NCBI RefSeq assembly: GCF_004339595.1
Contig: NZ_SMFU01000008.1
Location: 124,001 to 188,000, forward strand
Reading direction: 5' to 3'
DNA length: 64,000 nucleotides
From: Marinobacterium mangrovicola
GTDB taxonomy: Bacteria > Pseudomonadota > Gammaproteobacteria > Pseudomonadales > Balneatricaceae
This document shows, piece after piece, positions 7,848 to 16,322 of the stretch (the first letter of the stretch is position 1; the number at the start of each line of letters is the position of its first letter). A program made the position numbers and the translations under genes. Under the pieces are notes generated by a model. The model searched no databases and had not been told where the DNA came from. It saw nothing but the letters and a program-made list of their open reading frames with translations.

Positions 7848-10050
7848 GGGCGACTCCCTGTTCTAAAGTGGCGTTGTTCTGCTCGCGGTACATAGCGAGC
7901 GGGCCTTGCGGGTCGAGCAGCGAGACCTTGATAAAGTGCAGGTAGCTCAGCAGCTGGCGCCGCGGTGAATTGGAAAAGTGTTCCTGTTCTGGCTCCAGCG
8001 CGGGACGCAGTTGCTCGATAGCCAGTTCGACCTGTTCCATGGCGCGCTCGAAGCTGCGTGCGCCCGGTTTGATGTAGAGCCGGCTCAGCGCCCGTCCCAT
8101 CTGGTCCAGGGTCTGGCGCCAGGGGGTATCAGGATCGGTATCCTTGAGCGTTTCCGAGCGCAGCAGGGTACGCAGCTCGATTACCGCATGTCCCACTTCC
8201 TGGATATGGCAGCACCACTCCAGCGCGATCTGCTGTTGCTGTGGTTGTCCGCCGGACATGTTGTAGGTCTGGTTGAGCAGGTCACGGCTGCGGCTATCCA
8301 GTTGCGCGGCCAGCCCCGGCAGCGGAGCGGTAAGCGCTTTTACTGCCAGGTCTCGCATATCACGCAGCATCACCCGATGCAGCCAGCGTCCGCTCGGCGG
8401 GAACAGCAGGGCGAGCAACACGCATGACATCAGGAACCCGGTGACGCTGGCGATCGACTGGTTGGCAAACTGCTGTGGCAGGAAGCTGGCCGGGTTATCC
8501 GGCGAGGCCACAAAGCAGAAGTTCACCACCGAGCCAAAGCCAAGCCCTGCCCAGCGCGGCGACAGGCTCATCCAGGCGCCCATGATGAATACCGGCGCAA
8601 TGGCGGCCATCATCAGCGGGAAACCATCCACATAGGGCAGCACGAAAAAGCTGACGATAAAGCCGACGATACAACCGACTATGGCGCCCTGGGCCACGGA
8701 CTGGGCCATCTTGTTCGGGTTGGGTACGGTGGATGTCAGCACCGCGGCGATGATCGCGTTCTGGATCGACATGGTGCCGCTCTCCCAGCCGCTGGTGATC
8801 CAGAACCAGGCCACAAACAGAATCACCAGGGCGGAGCGGGTGCCGGTGGTGACGGCGTAAAGCGGGTTGGTGTGCGAGCGAAAGCCGGTGTACTGCGTGT
8901 CGAACTCCGGCGCCTTTTCATCGTCCAGGCGGCTGTAGTCGCGCAGGTACTGGCCGAGCTGCTCGGCAAACCGGACCATCAGTTCGACCAGGGTATCGAA
9001 ACGCTCCATCGCTTCCCGGTCGGTAACTTGCTGGCGCAGATCGGCGCGGGTATCGCGGATGTTCTGCTTAAGACTGGCTTCGATCAGTTCGAACTCACGC
9101 AGCAGCTGGCCGGCAACCTGGGGTTGAGGTGGTGCTTTCTCCAGCCGTTGCATCAGCTCCAGCAAAGGCGCAGCGACAGGTTCGACCCGGGCAAGAATAG
9201 TGGCCTCGGCTTGTGACTCTTCGGCTCTGCTGCGCAGCTGCTCCAGCAGGCGGCCGATGGAGTGCAGGCGTGTCCCCATCGCCATGTACTGGCGGTTCAG
9301 CGCTTTCAGCAGCGGGTTTTTCTGCTTCAGCTGCAGGTTCTCTACCGTGGCGGCCTGGCGCAGCACCTCAATAGAGACGCTCTCCGCTGCCAGGGCGCGG
9401 CCGCGGGCGTTGCGGCTGTCGCGATCCAGCGTACCGAGCAGGGATGCGCGAGCAAAACCGCAGAGGCGACCGACCCGGCTGACCAGCTGATTACGCATGG
9501 AGCCTGCGGTCTCGCGCGGAAAGATCACCGCACTGACCACGCCACCGCAGATGATGCCGATCACCACCGCCAGCATCCGGCCCACCGCCAGGTTCACCGC
9601 CGCATCGGGGGTGATCGCTGCGGGTACGCCGATCATGCCGACGGTATAACCTGCCAGCAGGAAGGAGTAGGAGCGCATATCGCGGTAGTGCACCGCGCCG
9701 GAGACGCAGACACCGCACCAGAGCGCGGTGCCGAGGATGAACATCTGCGGCTGCTGGTGAAACAGCGCCACCAGCGTCAGCATGGCGATCAGACCGAACA
9801 GGGTGCCGATCAGACGGAAGATACTCTTGGTCAGTACCTGTCCCGCTTCCGGCTGCATCACGATCAACACAGTCAGCGCCGCCGAACGTGTGTGCGGCAG
9901 CTCCAGGATCATCGAGGCGTAGTAGGCCAGGCTCATCGCCAGCAGCACCTTGGCCACATAGAGCCAGCCGTTGCCGTTGCCCAGGCGCCAGTTTAGGAAT
10001 GCGCTGCGGTGTGCCTCCCGGCTGAACAGTTCCTTGCTTAACGTACTCAT
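7837..10050 (-). CDS. FUSC family inner-membrane exporter (AaeB-like)
   Basis: The 737-residue protein has the two-halved FUSC architecture. A block of membrane segments lies near residues 30-185, with a long cytoplasmic helical region after it, and a second membrane block near 400-550 is followed by a cytoplasmic C-terminal domain. RSALVILFVAWFWITSGWESGTMSIQNAIIAAVL is the start of the second block. AaeB-type proteins export p-hydroxybenzoate-like aromatic acids with a proton gradient. The gene overlaps the lipoprotein gene (ATGA) and the DUF1656 gene, so all are co-translated. Confidence 0.9.
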   Translation of the reverse strand: MSTLSKELFSREAHRSAFLNWRLGNGNGWLYVAKVLLAMSLAYYASMILELPHTRSAALTVLIVMQPEAGQVLTKSIFRLIGTLFGLIAMLTLVALFHQQPQMFILGTALWCGVCVSGAVHYRDMRSYSFLLAGYTVGMIGVPAAITPDAAVNLAVGRMLAVVIGIICGGVVSAVIFPRETAGSMRNQLVSRVGRLCGFARASLLGTLDRDSRNARGRALAAESVSIEVLRQAATVENLQLKQKNPLLKALNRQYMAMGTRLHSIGRLLEQLRSRAEESQAEATILARVEPVAAPLLELMQRLEKAPPQPQVAGQLLREFELIEASLKQNIRDTRADLRQQVTDREAMERFDTLVELMVRFAEQLGQYLRDYSRLDDEKAPEFDTQYTGFRSHTNPLYAVTTGTRSALVILFVAWFWITSGWESGTMSIQNAIIAAVLTSTVPNPNKMAQSVAQGAIVGCIVGFIVSFFVLPYVDGFPLMMAAIAPVFIMGAWMSLSPRWAGLGFGSVVNFCFVASPDNPASFLPQQFANQSIASVTGFLMSCVLLALLFPPSGRWLHRVMLRDMRDLAVKALTAPLPGLAAQLDSRSRDLLNQTYNMSGGQPQQQQIALEWCCHIQEVGHAVIELRTLLRSETLKDTDPDTPWRQTLDQMGRALSRLYIKPGARSFERAMEQVELAIEQLRPALEPEQEHFSNSPRRQLLSYLHFIKVSLLDPQGPLAMYREQNNATLEQGVAHAA

Positions 10051-11567
10051 GGTGCACTGATCTCTGCACTGACTTCTACGCGAGCTGGCGTCAGCTGTTC
10101 ATCGTCTGGCTGCGCCATGAACTGCACGCCACCGCCCAGGGATAGGGCCAGGTCTGCCTGCACACGGAGCAGCTGTGCGTGGATCTGTTCGCGGGCGATG
10201 CGCTGGTCGAGCAGTCGGGTCTGGGCATCCAGCACATGCAGGTAGTCGGTCAGGCCGCGCTGAAACGCTTTTTCTGCCGTGTCGTACACCTGTTCCGCCT
10301 GCTGTACCGCGAGGTCTGCCAGCTCCGACTGATCCTTGGCCGAGCGCTGGCGGATCAGCTGGTCGCTGACCTCCTGCAGGGCGTGCCTCAGGGTGTTGTT
10401 GTACTGCTGCACCGCCTCGTCATATTCGGCTGCGGCGATACCGAGCCGGGCGCGACGGGCGCCGCCATCGAAGATCGGTAGTGACAGCGCAGGGCCTGCG
10501 GTAAAGGTGCGACGCTCGGCATCGGCCCAGTCATTGAGGGCACCGTTGGTCAGCACCTGGCCCAGGCTCGCCACCAGGTTGATGTTGGGATAGAAGTCGG
10601 TGCGCGCCATATCTACGGCGCTGGCCTGGGAGGCGATCTGCCAGCGGCTCAGCACCAGGTCCGGACGGCGGCCGATCAACTCCAGCGGCAGATCGCTGGG
10701 CAGGCTTAGCTGACGGTTCAAAAGCAGGCTGGGACGGATCAGCTCGGCCGCTTCACTTAAGGGTCGTGCTGCCAGCGTGACCAGCGTATTGCGGTTGAGC
10801 TCGATCGCTTCTTCCAGGGCGCGGATACGGCGCTGGGTCACCGGAAGCTGGGCGCGGGCCTGTTGCAGATCGTAGCGAGTGCCGATGCCCGCCTGTAGCT
10901 GCTTTTGGGTCAGATCGACGATCTGATGCTGCTGCGCCAGGCGTGACTTCTGCACGTCCAGCTGGGCGTAGTTCAGCGCGTAGGCGATATAGGTGCGGAT
11001 CAGGTTGGCGGTCAGGTCCAGCTGTACCACGCGGGCGCTGGCTTCGCTGACGGCCACATCCTGCTGGGCGCGCTGTTTACGGTCCTGCTGGCGGCCGAAC
11101 AGATCGAGCTCGTAGCTGAAGCCGAGCATCGCCTGGTTATCCCAGGTTTCGGTATCGGCCATGGCACCTGGGCCGTAGTGATCATCGGTGGGCCAGCCGT
11201 GAATACCGGCGTTCACGTCGGCACTCAGCTGCGGGGCGGAGGGCGATAGTGTCAATCCAGCCTGGGCCTGAGCACGGCGAATGCGTGCGGCGGCGGCTTC
11301 CAGGGTTGGGTTATCCAGCATCGCCTGTTCAACCAGCTTGTCGAGCTGCGGATCGGCAAAGCTCTGCCACCAGCGGATGCTGGGCCAGTTATCGCTGTTT
11401 GCGGCCGGATGGCTGACACCCTCGACGGCTTCAGGCTGTGTCAGCGCCGCCTGGGGGTGAATCCCCTCCGGTGAAGCGCAGCCTGCCAGCACAAACGCCG
11501 CGGTCAGGCCCGCCAACCACAGGCGGCTTTTAGCCCCCAAAGTGGGTCTATTGATGGATGAGTTCAT
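10047..11567 (-). CDS. NodT-type outer-membrane efflux lipoprotein
   Basis: The 506-residue protein starts with a lipoprotein signal peptide whose lipobox is LAGC (Cys 30), followed by two outer-membrane efflux (TolC-like) repeats. Diagnostic segments are FADPQLDKLVEQAMLDNPTLEAAAARI, GFSYELDLFGRQ and RRPDLVLSRWQIASQASAVDMARTDFYPNINL. It would be the outer-membrane channel of the tripartite export complex made with the FUSC and HlyD proteins of the same operon. Having all three parts in one operon is normal for Pseudomonas-like systems, whereas E. coli aaeXAB relies on TolC. Confidence 0.9.
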   Translation of the reverse strand: MNSSINRPTLGAKSRLWLAGLTAAFVLAGCASPEGIHPQAALTQPEAVEGVSHPAANSDNWPSIRWWQSFADPQLDKLVEQAMLDNPTLEAAAARIRRAQAQAGLTLSPSAPQLSADVNAGIHGWPTDDHYGPGAMADTETWDNQAMLGFSYELDLFGRQQDRKQRAQQDVAVSEASARVVQLDLTANLIRTYIAYALNYAQLDVQKSRLAQQHQIVDLTQKQLQAGIGTRYDLQQARAQLPVTQRRIRALEEAIELNRNTLVTLAARPLSEAAELIRPSLLLNRQLSLPSDLPLELIGRRPDLVLSRWQIASQASAVDMARTDFYPNINLVASLGQVLTNGALNDWADAERRTFTAGPALSLPIFDGGARRARLGIAAAEYDEAVQQYNNTLRHALQEVSDQLIRQRSAKDQSELADLAVQQAEQVYDTAEKAFQRGLTDYLHVLDAQTRLLDQRIAREQIHAQLLRVQADLALSLGGGVQFMAQPDDEQLTPARVEVSAEISAP

Positions 11568-11628
11568 AATGTTTAAATCTTGTAAAAGTCGGGTGTAAAG
11601 CCCGCTACAGAGCCAGGGACCTGGCTAC

Positions 11629-12297
11629 TTAAACCGGCGGGTTGCCGGATTCGGGCAGCAGAAAAATACTCAGTACTTCATCGACAATGCGCTGTTCCAG
11701 GTTGCTCGCGCTTCGGGTATGTGCAGGCAGCAGCGCCGGTGTCGTCATCGGTAACGCCAGTGCCGAGGTCAGCATACGCACAAACAGCTCGGGCTCCCGG
11801 GCTGCGACCACGCCAGCCGCCTGTGCTTTGCGTACGATGCCGTGAGCGGGCAGCAGCAGTGGCCGGGTCAGCTTCTCGATAATGATTTCAAGACGCAGGG
11901 AGTGGGCGTTGGACTCCTGCAGCAGGAAGGCGGTAAACGCCGGCGTTGCCATGCAGATATCCGCATAGAGGCGGATAAAGCCCTCCAGTGCCTGTCGCGG
12001 CGATTGCTCACTGAGGCTCTCCAGTGCGGCAAGCCTGTGTGCATAATCCGATTCAAATTTTTCCGCCAGATGAGCGATAACCGCCTGCCAGAGCTGCTCC
12101 TTGTTACCGAACAGCCTGGCGCAGAGCGCCACATCAACCTGGGCCTCGCGGGCGATCATGCGCAGGCTTGCACCCTCATAACCCCGTTGGGCAAAGGCGC
12201 GAATCGCCGCGTGGATCAGCGCTTCGCGGCCGGAGATATCCTGGCTGCTGCGCCGACCCCGCCGACGCGGTGCGTCAGGTTTCTGTTGCTCGGTCAT
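11629..12297 (-). CDS. TetR family repressor with CerR-type C-terminal domain
   Basis: Residues ~24-70 form a TetR helix-turn-helix (LIHAAIRAFAQRGYEGASLRMIAREAQVDVALCARLFGNKEQLWQAVI). The C-terminal ligand domain resembles the CerR/DUF1956 group. The 222-residue gene is the first of the minus-strand export operon, 61 bp ahead of the lipoprotein gene with no terminator visible between them, so it likely autoregulates the whole operon. A 16-bp palindrome lies 49 bp upstream of its start. The inducer is presumably an exported compound but is unknown. Confidence 0.87.
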   Translation of the reverse strand: MTEQQKPDAPRRRGRRSSQDISGREALIHAAIRAFAQRGYEGASLRMIAREAQVDVALCARLFGNKEQLWQAVIAHLAEKFESDYAHRLAALESLSEQSPRQALEGFIRLYADICMATPAFTAFLLQESNAHSLRLEIIIEKLTRPLLLPAHGIVRKAQAAGVVAAREPELFVRMLTSALALPMTTPALLPAHTRSASNLEQRIVDEVLSIFLLPESGNPPV

Positions 12298-12345
12298 AGG
12301 GTCTGGAGTACTGGCTTATCGGTGTAAGTTCTGCGGGGGAATTAA

Positions 12346-12361
12346 ATCAACAACTGTTGAT
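12346..12361. promoter_or_regulatory. Perfect 16-bp palindrome, candidate TetR operator
   Basis: ATCAACA-AC-TGTTGAT is a perfect inverted repeat in the promoter region of the TetR-type gene. TetR-family dimers bind such sites, so autoregulation is plausible. The T run on its right side would also let it act as a weak terminator on the plus strand. Confidence 0.5.
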
Positions 12362-12517
12362 ATTTTTTCTGATCGGAAGGAAAGAATCAATTCGAAACTC
12401 TGCAACGCCACTGTTGCCGGGAGCGAACCAATAGAACGTGAGGACGGATTTTTAGCGGTAAATATGCAACGTCTGTATGGCGTTAAGGGAGCTGGCGCCG
12501 AGCCGTAAACGCCTGGC

Positions 12518-13405
12518 TCAAAGGCCTGGGGCGTTATTGAACCAGCGCTGTTCACGCAGGAAGTCGATTAACGCATCCCGGAACACCCGGGCGCGAATCG
12601 ACAGGGCGCGTTGATAGGGCCAGATCAGGTAGATCGGCCGGTCGGCACCGCTCCACTCGGGCATTACTCGCACCAGGCTGCCGTCAGCCAGGGCTTCATG
12701 CACCAGGCTCAGCGGCAGCAGGGCAACGCCGGCACCCGCCTTGGCCAGATTGAGGGTCACCGACATATCGTTGCTGAGATGCTGATGCTGTTTCTTGATC
12801 GGCTGCGACTGTTCTCCTGAATGCAGCGTCCAGTCACTGAAAATATCGGCGGCGATGGTCGGTGCCTCGGCCAGGGTGTCGAGCGTTTCAGGCTGAGGTC
12901 CCTGAGGAGCGGCCACCAGCACCGGTGTTATCGAGCCGAGATGTTTCTGGATCAGACCCGAGTTCTTCTGCTCGCCGGAACAGATATTCAGGTCGGCGCG
13001 GGCGTCGGTCATATCGGCGCTGGGATCCACCAGGTTCAGGCTCAGCGAGATCTGGGGATAACGGGTCACGAACTGCTGCCAGAACAGATCCAGCGGGCCG
13101 CTGCCGATATTGCGCGGCGCGCAGATGCGAAGGCCTCCGGCCAGCTCGTTCAGGGAGGCATCCAGATCGGCCAGGCGGGTTTCCACCTCGCGTATATAGG
13201 CGGCGCATTCATCGTAATAGCGCTGTCCCGCAGGCGTCAGGCTCAGCCCCCGGTTGCTGCGGTGGAGCAGTTCCGAGCCCAGGCTTTTCTCCAGCTCGCT
13301 GACGCGCCGGGATACGGTGGCGATGGTCATATCGAGTGCAGCAGCGGCGCCACTGAGGCTGCCCTGTTCAACGGCGGCGATAAAAATACGCAGGTTATCC
13401 AGCAT
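12518..13405 (-). CDS. LysR family transcriptional regulator, divergent from the DUF2798 gene
   Basis: The 295-residue protein opens with a LysR helix-turn-helix (LRIFIAAVEQGSLSGAAAALDMTIATVSRRVSELEKSLG) and has an effector domain ending in VMPEWSGADRPIYLIWPYQR. It is divergently transcribed from a small DUF2798 membrane-protein gene with 114 bp between them, a common LysR/target arrangement, so it probably controls that gene. The effector is unknown. Confidence 0.88.
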   Translation of the reverse strand: MLDNLRIFIAAVEQGSLSGAAAALDMTIATVSRRVSELEKSLGSELLHRSNRGLSLTPAGQRYYDECAAYIREVETRLADLDASLNELAGGLRICAPRNIGSGPLDLFWQQFVTRYPQISLSLNLVDPSADMTDARADLNICSGEQKNSGLIQKHLGSITPVLVAAPQGPQPETLDTLAEAPTIAADIFSDWTLHSGEQSQPIKKQHQHLSNDMSVTLNLAKAGAGVALLPLSLVHEALADGSLVRVMPEWSGADRPIYLIWPYQRALSIRARVFRDALIDFLREQRWFNNAPGL

Positions 13406-13519
13406 GTTTTCGGGCTCTGGTTTTCATAAATGCAAACAGTGCTATCGATTATCGGTATGTTCGATAAATATGCAATTGAATAGGCTGGGCGCATCGATTA
13501 ACCGGATAGGAGACTTTCG

Positions 13520-13765
13520 ATGAAGCTTTCCATGAATCTTGCTATGAAGCACCGGATTCTGTTTGCGATCCTGATGTCGCTGGTACTGACCTTTTTCATG
13601 TCCGCCTGGGTTACTTTTCTTAACGTGGGGTTGATCGAGGGCTTTCTCGATTACTGGATGCACGCCTGGGTACTGGCCTGGCCCGCGGCTGGGGTGATCT
13701 CGTTTATCAGCGGCCCGGGGATTCACCGCTTTGCTCATTACCTGGCGAAAACGGAGCAAAGCTAG
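13520..13765 (+). CDS. DUF2798 family small membrane protein
   Basis: The 81-residue protein has two membrane segments (ILFAILMSLVLTFFMSAWVTF and AWVLAWPAAGVISFISGPG) and the family features: a Met/Ser-rich first helix and a WP motif in the second. The start follows AGGAGA by seven bases. DUF2798 proteins are often found next to LysR regulators, as here. Their biochemical role is not established. Confidence 0.8.
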   Translation: MKLSMNLAMKHRILFAILMSLVLTFFMSAWVTFLNVGLIEGFLDYWMHAWVLAWPAAGVISFISGPGIHRFAHYLAKTEQS

Positions 13766-13885
13766 GCCACCTTGTCATATAGAAGATGCAATTATTTGAA
13801 CAGATCGCCAAGCCGACTTAACCTGTTTAATAGTCTTGCTGCCCGGAGCAGCTAATCGGTAGCCACGGCAACAAACAGGAGTGCC

Positions 13886-14743
13886 ATGAAAACCCCTAAA
13901 CGCCTTATCCCGCTGTTGGAGGATGGCCTGATCGACGAAGTGCTGCGGCCGTTGATGAGTGGCAAAGAGGCCTCGGTTTATGTGGTTCGCTGCGGGGACG
14001 AAGTGCGCTGCGCCAAGGTGTATAAGGATGCCGAGAAGCGCAGCTTCAAGAAGGCAGCTCTGTACCAGGAGGGGCGCAAGGTACGTAACTCCCGCCGCGC
14101 CCGCGCCATGGAGAAGGGTTCCCGTTTCGGTCGCAAGGAAACCGAAGAGACCTGGCAGAACGCCGAGGTGGATGCGCTTTACCGCCTGGCCGCCACCGGC
14201 GTGCGTGTGCCGGAACCCTACGGTTGCTTCGATGGTGTGCTGCTGATGGAGCTGGTCACCGACGATGAGGGCCGGGTGGCGCCGCGTCTCAATGACGTGG
14301 GCATGTCCGCCGAACAGGCGCGGGAAGATCACCTGATGGTGATGGAGTACGTCAAACGCATGCTCTGCGCCGGTCTCGTGCACGGCGACCTGTCGGAATT
14401 CAACGTGCTGGTGGATGACTACGGCCCGGTGATCATCGATCTGCCCCAGGCGGTGGATGCCGCCGCCAACAACAACGCCCGCTCCATGCTGGCCCGGGAT
14501 GTGGATAACATGACCCGCTACTACGCCCAGTACGCACCGGAGCTGATGGAAACCCGCTATGCCGCGGAGATGTGGCACCTGTTCGAAGCGGGCGATCTGA
14601 CGCTGGAAACCGAACTGACCGGCCTGGTGGAAGAGGACACCCACAGCGCCGATGTGGATTCGGTAATGGCCGAGATCCAGCAGATCCTGCGCGATGAAGA
14701 GAAGCGGCGGGAACGGTTGAAGGCGGGGATGGAGGATGAGTAG
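13886..14743 (+). CDS. RIO-type serine/threonine protein kinase
   Basis: The 285-residue protein is a RIO-like atypical kinase. The nucleotide-binding start is SGKEASVYVV with the ATP-binding Lys at residue 44 (RCAKVYK), the catalytic loop is HGDLSEFN (166-173), and the metal-binding Asp is residue 185 in IDLPQAVD. It is close to the P. aeruginosa PA4780-type bacterial RIO kinases. The substrate is unknown. The ribosome site CAGGAG is well placed. No partner gene is evident; the next genes downstream are antitoxin remnants. Confidence 0.88.
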   Translation: MKTPKRLIPLLEDGLIDEVLRPLMSGKEASVYVVRCGDEVRCAKVYKDAEKRSFKKAALYQEGRKVRNSRRARAMEKGSRFGRKETEETWQNAEVDALYRLAATGVRVPEPYGCFDGVLLMELVTDDEGRVAPRLNDVGMSAEQAREDHLMVMEYVKRMLCAGLVHGDLSEFNVLVDDYGPVIIDLPQAVDAAANNNARSMLARDVDNMTRYYAQYAPELMETRYAAEMWHLFEAGDLTLETELTGLVEEDTHSADVDSVMAEIQQILRDEEKRRERLKAGMEDE

Positions 14744-14802
14744 TCAGTCCAGTAAGGGCCTGGCTTCAATACTCAACTGAGACCAAAACGGGCTGCGGAA
14801 CG

Positions 14803-15143
14803 ATGAATGTTATGTCCTTCAGTGAAGCGAGTTTCGATTTAGAGCAGGTAATGATGAAGTCTGTGACTCTCATGAGCCTGCTTTGCTAAAAAGGCGTAAA
14901 GGAGAGCCAGTAGTTATTCTGTCCAAGCGTGACTACGACGGCATGATAGAGACCCTTCATCTGCTCAATAGCCCGGCCAACGCAGCGCGCCTGCTGCAAT
15001 CGGTGGCACGTATCGAGGCCGCAACGCTAGATGATCGACAAGGGTCTGAACTGAAAGCGGCTGTGCTGGACGGGGAACAAAGCGGAGAGAGCAATTTATC
15101 ACTGCGTGATATTGCGGCTGAAATAGAGCGCACGAAGGTCTAA
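14803..15143 (+). pseudogene. Phd/YefM-type antitoxin, frameshifted
   Basis: The first 17 codons from ATG 14803 (MNVMSFSEA...) read like a Phd/YefM N-terminus, but that frame hits a stop at about 14887. The rest of the family sequence (DEVCDSHEPALLKRRKGEPVVILSKRDY...) continues in another frame from 14853. Restoring one G in the run GTAATG-ATGAAG near 14853 rejoins both parts into ~113 residues, so a one-base deletion explains the break. No RelE/YoeB-like toxin follows. An internal TTG at 14883 could still give an 86-residue product lacking the DNA-binding N-terminus. Confidence 0.7.
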
Positions 15144-15329
15144 AGAGGGGAGCTCATAGTTTTTTCCATGGTGGCGTCCCGCCCTTTTTCCGGTAGTTCC
15201 GAGCTTGCGAGCCGCCTTAGTATCCCGCGCTGAAGCTGTCGTCTCGCGGCTCGACTGTTTATCACCTCGACGTATAGCTCCGGCTTCCCGGACGCTTTGG
15301 CAAAGCGCATCGAACAATGAGTCATCCAT
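15140..15329 (-). pseudogene. N-terminal remnant of an HTH antitoxin (HigA-like)
   Basis: ATG 15329 follows a strong AGGAG ribosome site. The first ~45 residues (MDDSLFDALCQSVREAGAIRRGD...) match the usual beginning of HTH antitoxins paired with RelE/HigB-type toxins. After DTKAARKLG the sequence stops resembling the family, exactly where the helix-turn-helix should begin. The remaining codons run into the 3' end of the convergent antitoxin pseudogene. It looks like a truncated toxin-antitoxin relic; no toxin gene is present. Confidence 0.5.
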
Positions 15330-15403
15330 ATTCAGCTCTCCTCACTTACTTGCTGTTCAATAGCCTAAGCGTCTTTGCAAGGGAAGTCAGCAACGCCCGT
15401 TGA

Positions 15404-15913
15404 TCAACCCCACAACTCCCCAAATCGATCGCGGTGACAAAGATACAGCCGCAGATCGAACTCCAGTTGATGGTAATCCGGCTCCATATAGCTGCAGAGC
15501 TTGTAGAACGCCTTGTTGTGTTCCTTCTCGCGCAGATGCGCCAGTTCATGGACCAGGATCATCCGCAGCAGCGGCTCCGGCACCCGCCGGAACAGGGATG
15601 AGACCCGGATCTCGTTTTTTGCCTTCAGCTTGTTGCCCTGCACCCGCGATACATAGGTGTGCAGCCCCAGCGCGTTGTTGATCACATGGATCTTGTCGTC
15701 ATAGATCACCTTGCTGATCGGTGACGAGCTACGCATAAACTGGTTCTTGATCCCCTGGGCGTAGTCATACAGCGCCTTTTCCGAACCGAACTCATGAGGC
15801 TGGGGATATTTCTTCAGCAGCCAGGGGCCGGTCTTTTCGTTATCGAGCAGGGACTGGGCCTGTTGCTGGATCTCGGGGCTGTAGCAGCTGAGGTAATTGG
15901 TGGTTTTGCTCAT
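15404..15913 (-). CDS. YgjP-like metal-dependent hydrolase
   Basis: The 169-residue protein closely resembles E. coli YgjP as recalled, including INKV/ISKV-YDDKIHV, ALGLHTYVSRVQGNKLKAK and the zinc motif HELAHLREKEHNKAFY with its HExxH-like HELAH. Aligning MSKTTNYL with the E. coli start favours ATG 15913 over the ATG at 15928. YgjP has been reported to act on UTP, and the fold is related to zincin-type metallopeptidases. It is convergent with the antitoxin relics and divergent from the M14-like gene across repeat copy B. Confidence 0.85.
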   Translation of the reverse strand: MSKTTNYLSCYSPEIQQQAQSLLDNEKTGPWLLKKYPQPHEFGSEKALYDYAQGIKNQFMRSSSPISKVIYDDKIHVINNALGLHTYVSRVQGNKLKAKNEIRVSSLFRRVPEPLLRMILVHELAHLREKEHNKAFYKLCSYMEPDYHQLEFDLRLYLCHRDRFGELWG

Positions 15914-15990
15914 GTTTTGCTGGCGCATTGGCTAAGGGCGAAAACTTCATTTTATTTCGATGGCTCCCGTTAAGGGTAGTGTTTCAGCGA

Positions 15991-16213
15991 GCAGGTTTCG
16001 CCTGCTGGCGAATCAAGGATCTTGGACGGCCAAGATCCTTGATAATCCTAAGCCGCCCCGACAGCTTGATCGGCTGCGCCGATTACCCTGTGCTTCTCGT
16101 CTGAAAGAGCGGGACGACTCTTTACCTTAGGGAAAGTCGCCCCTTCGCGGCTCAAACAGCCCTTCCCTTGTTTCTCTTTCAGCCTGCGATGCTCGGCTGC
16201 GCTGAAGGGGAAT
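15991..16213 (+). repeat. Multi-hairpin dispersed repeat, copy B
   Basis: It shares the GCAGG-TTTCG-CCTGC start, AAGGATCTTGG / CCAAGATCCTT, ATCGG-CTGCG-CCGAT and CTGAAAGAG ... CTCTTTCAG elements with the other copies. Its inner arm is longer than in other copies and contains an extra hairpin (CGACTCTTTACC / GGGAAAGTCG). The upstream variable palindrome is not obvious here. It lies between two divergently transcribed genes; no gene is seen in 15929-16322. Confidence 0.85.
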
Positions 16214-16322
16214 TGGTCTGCCCTTAGTTGGCTTGGGTAGAAATTAACCTTGCTTTCAGCGTTTCTTAAAACTTGATGCCTACACTGAATTCAAAGACCT
16301 TGGATCAGGCCGGATCAAAGAG

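Noticed and set aside
13775-14644. 289-residue open frame antisense to the RIO kinase gene
   Set aside because: It is a shadow of a GC-rich gene; the plus strand has a full kinase with all motifs.
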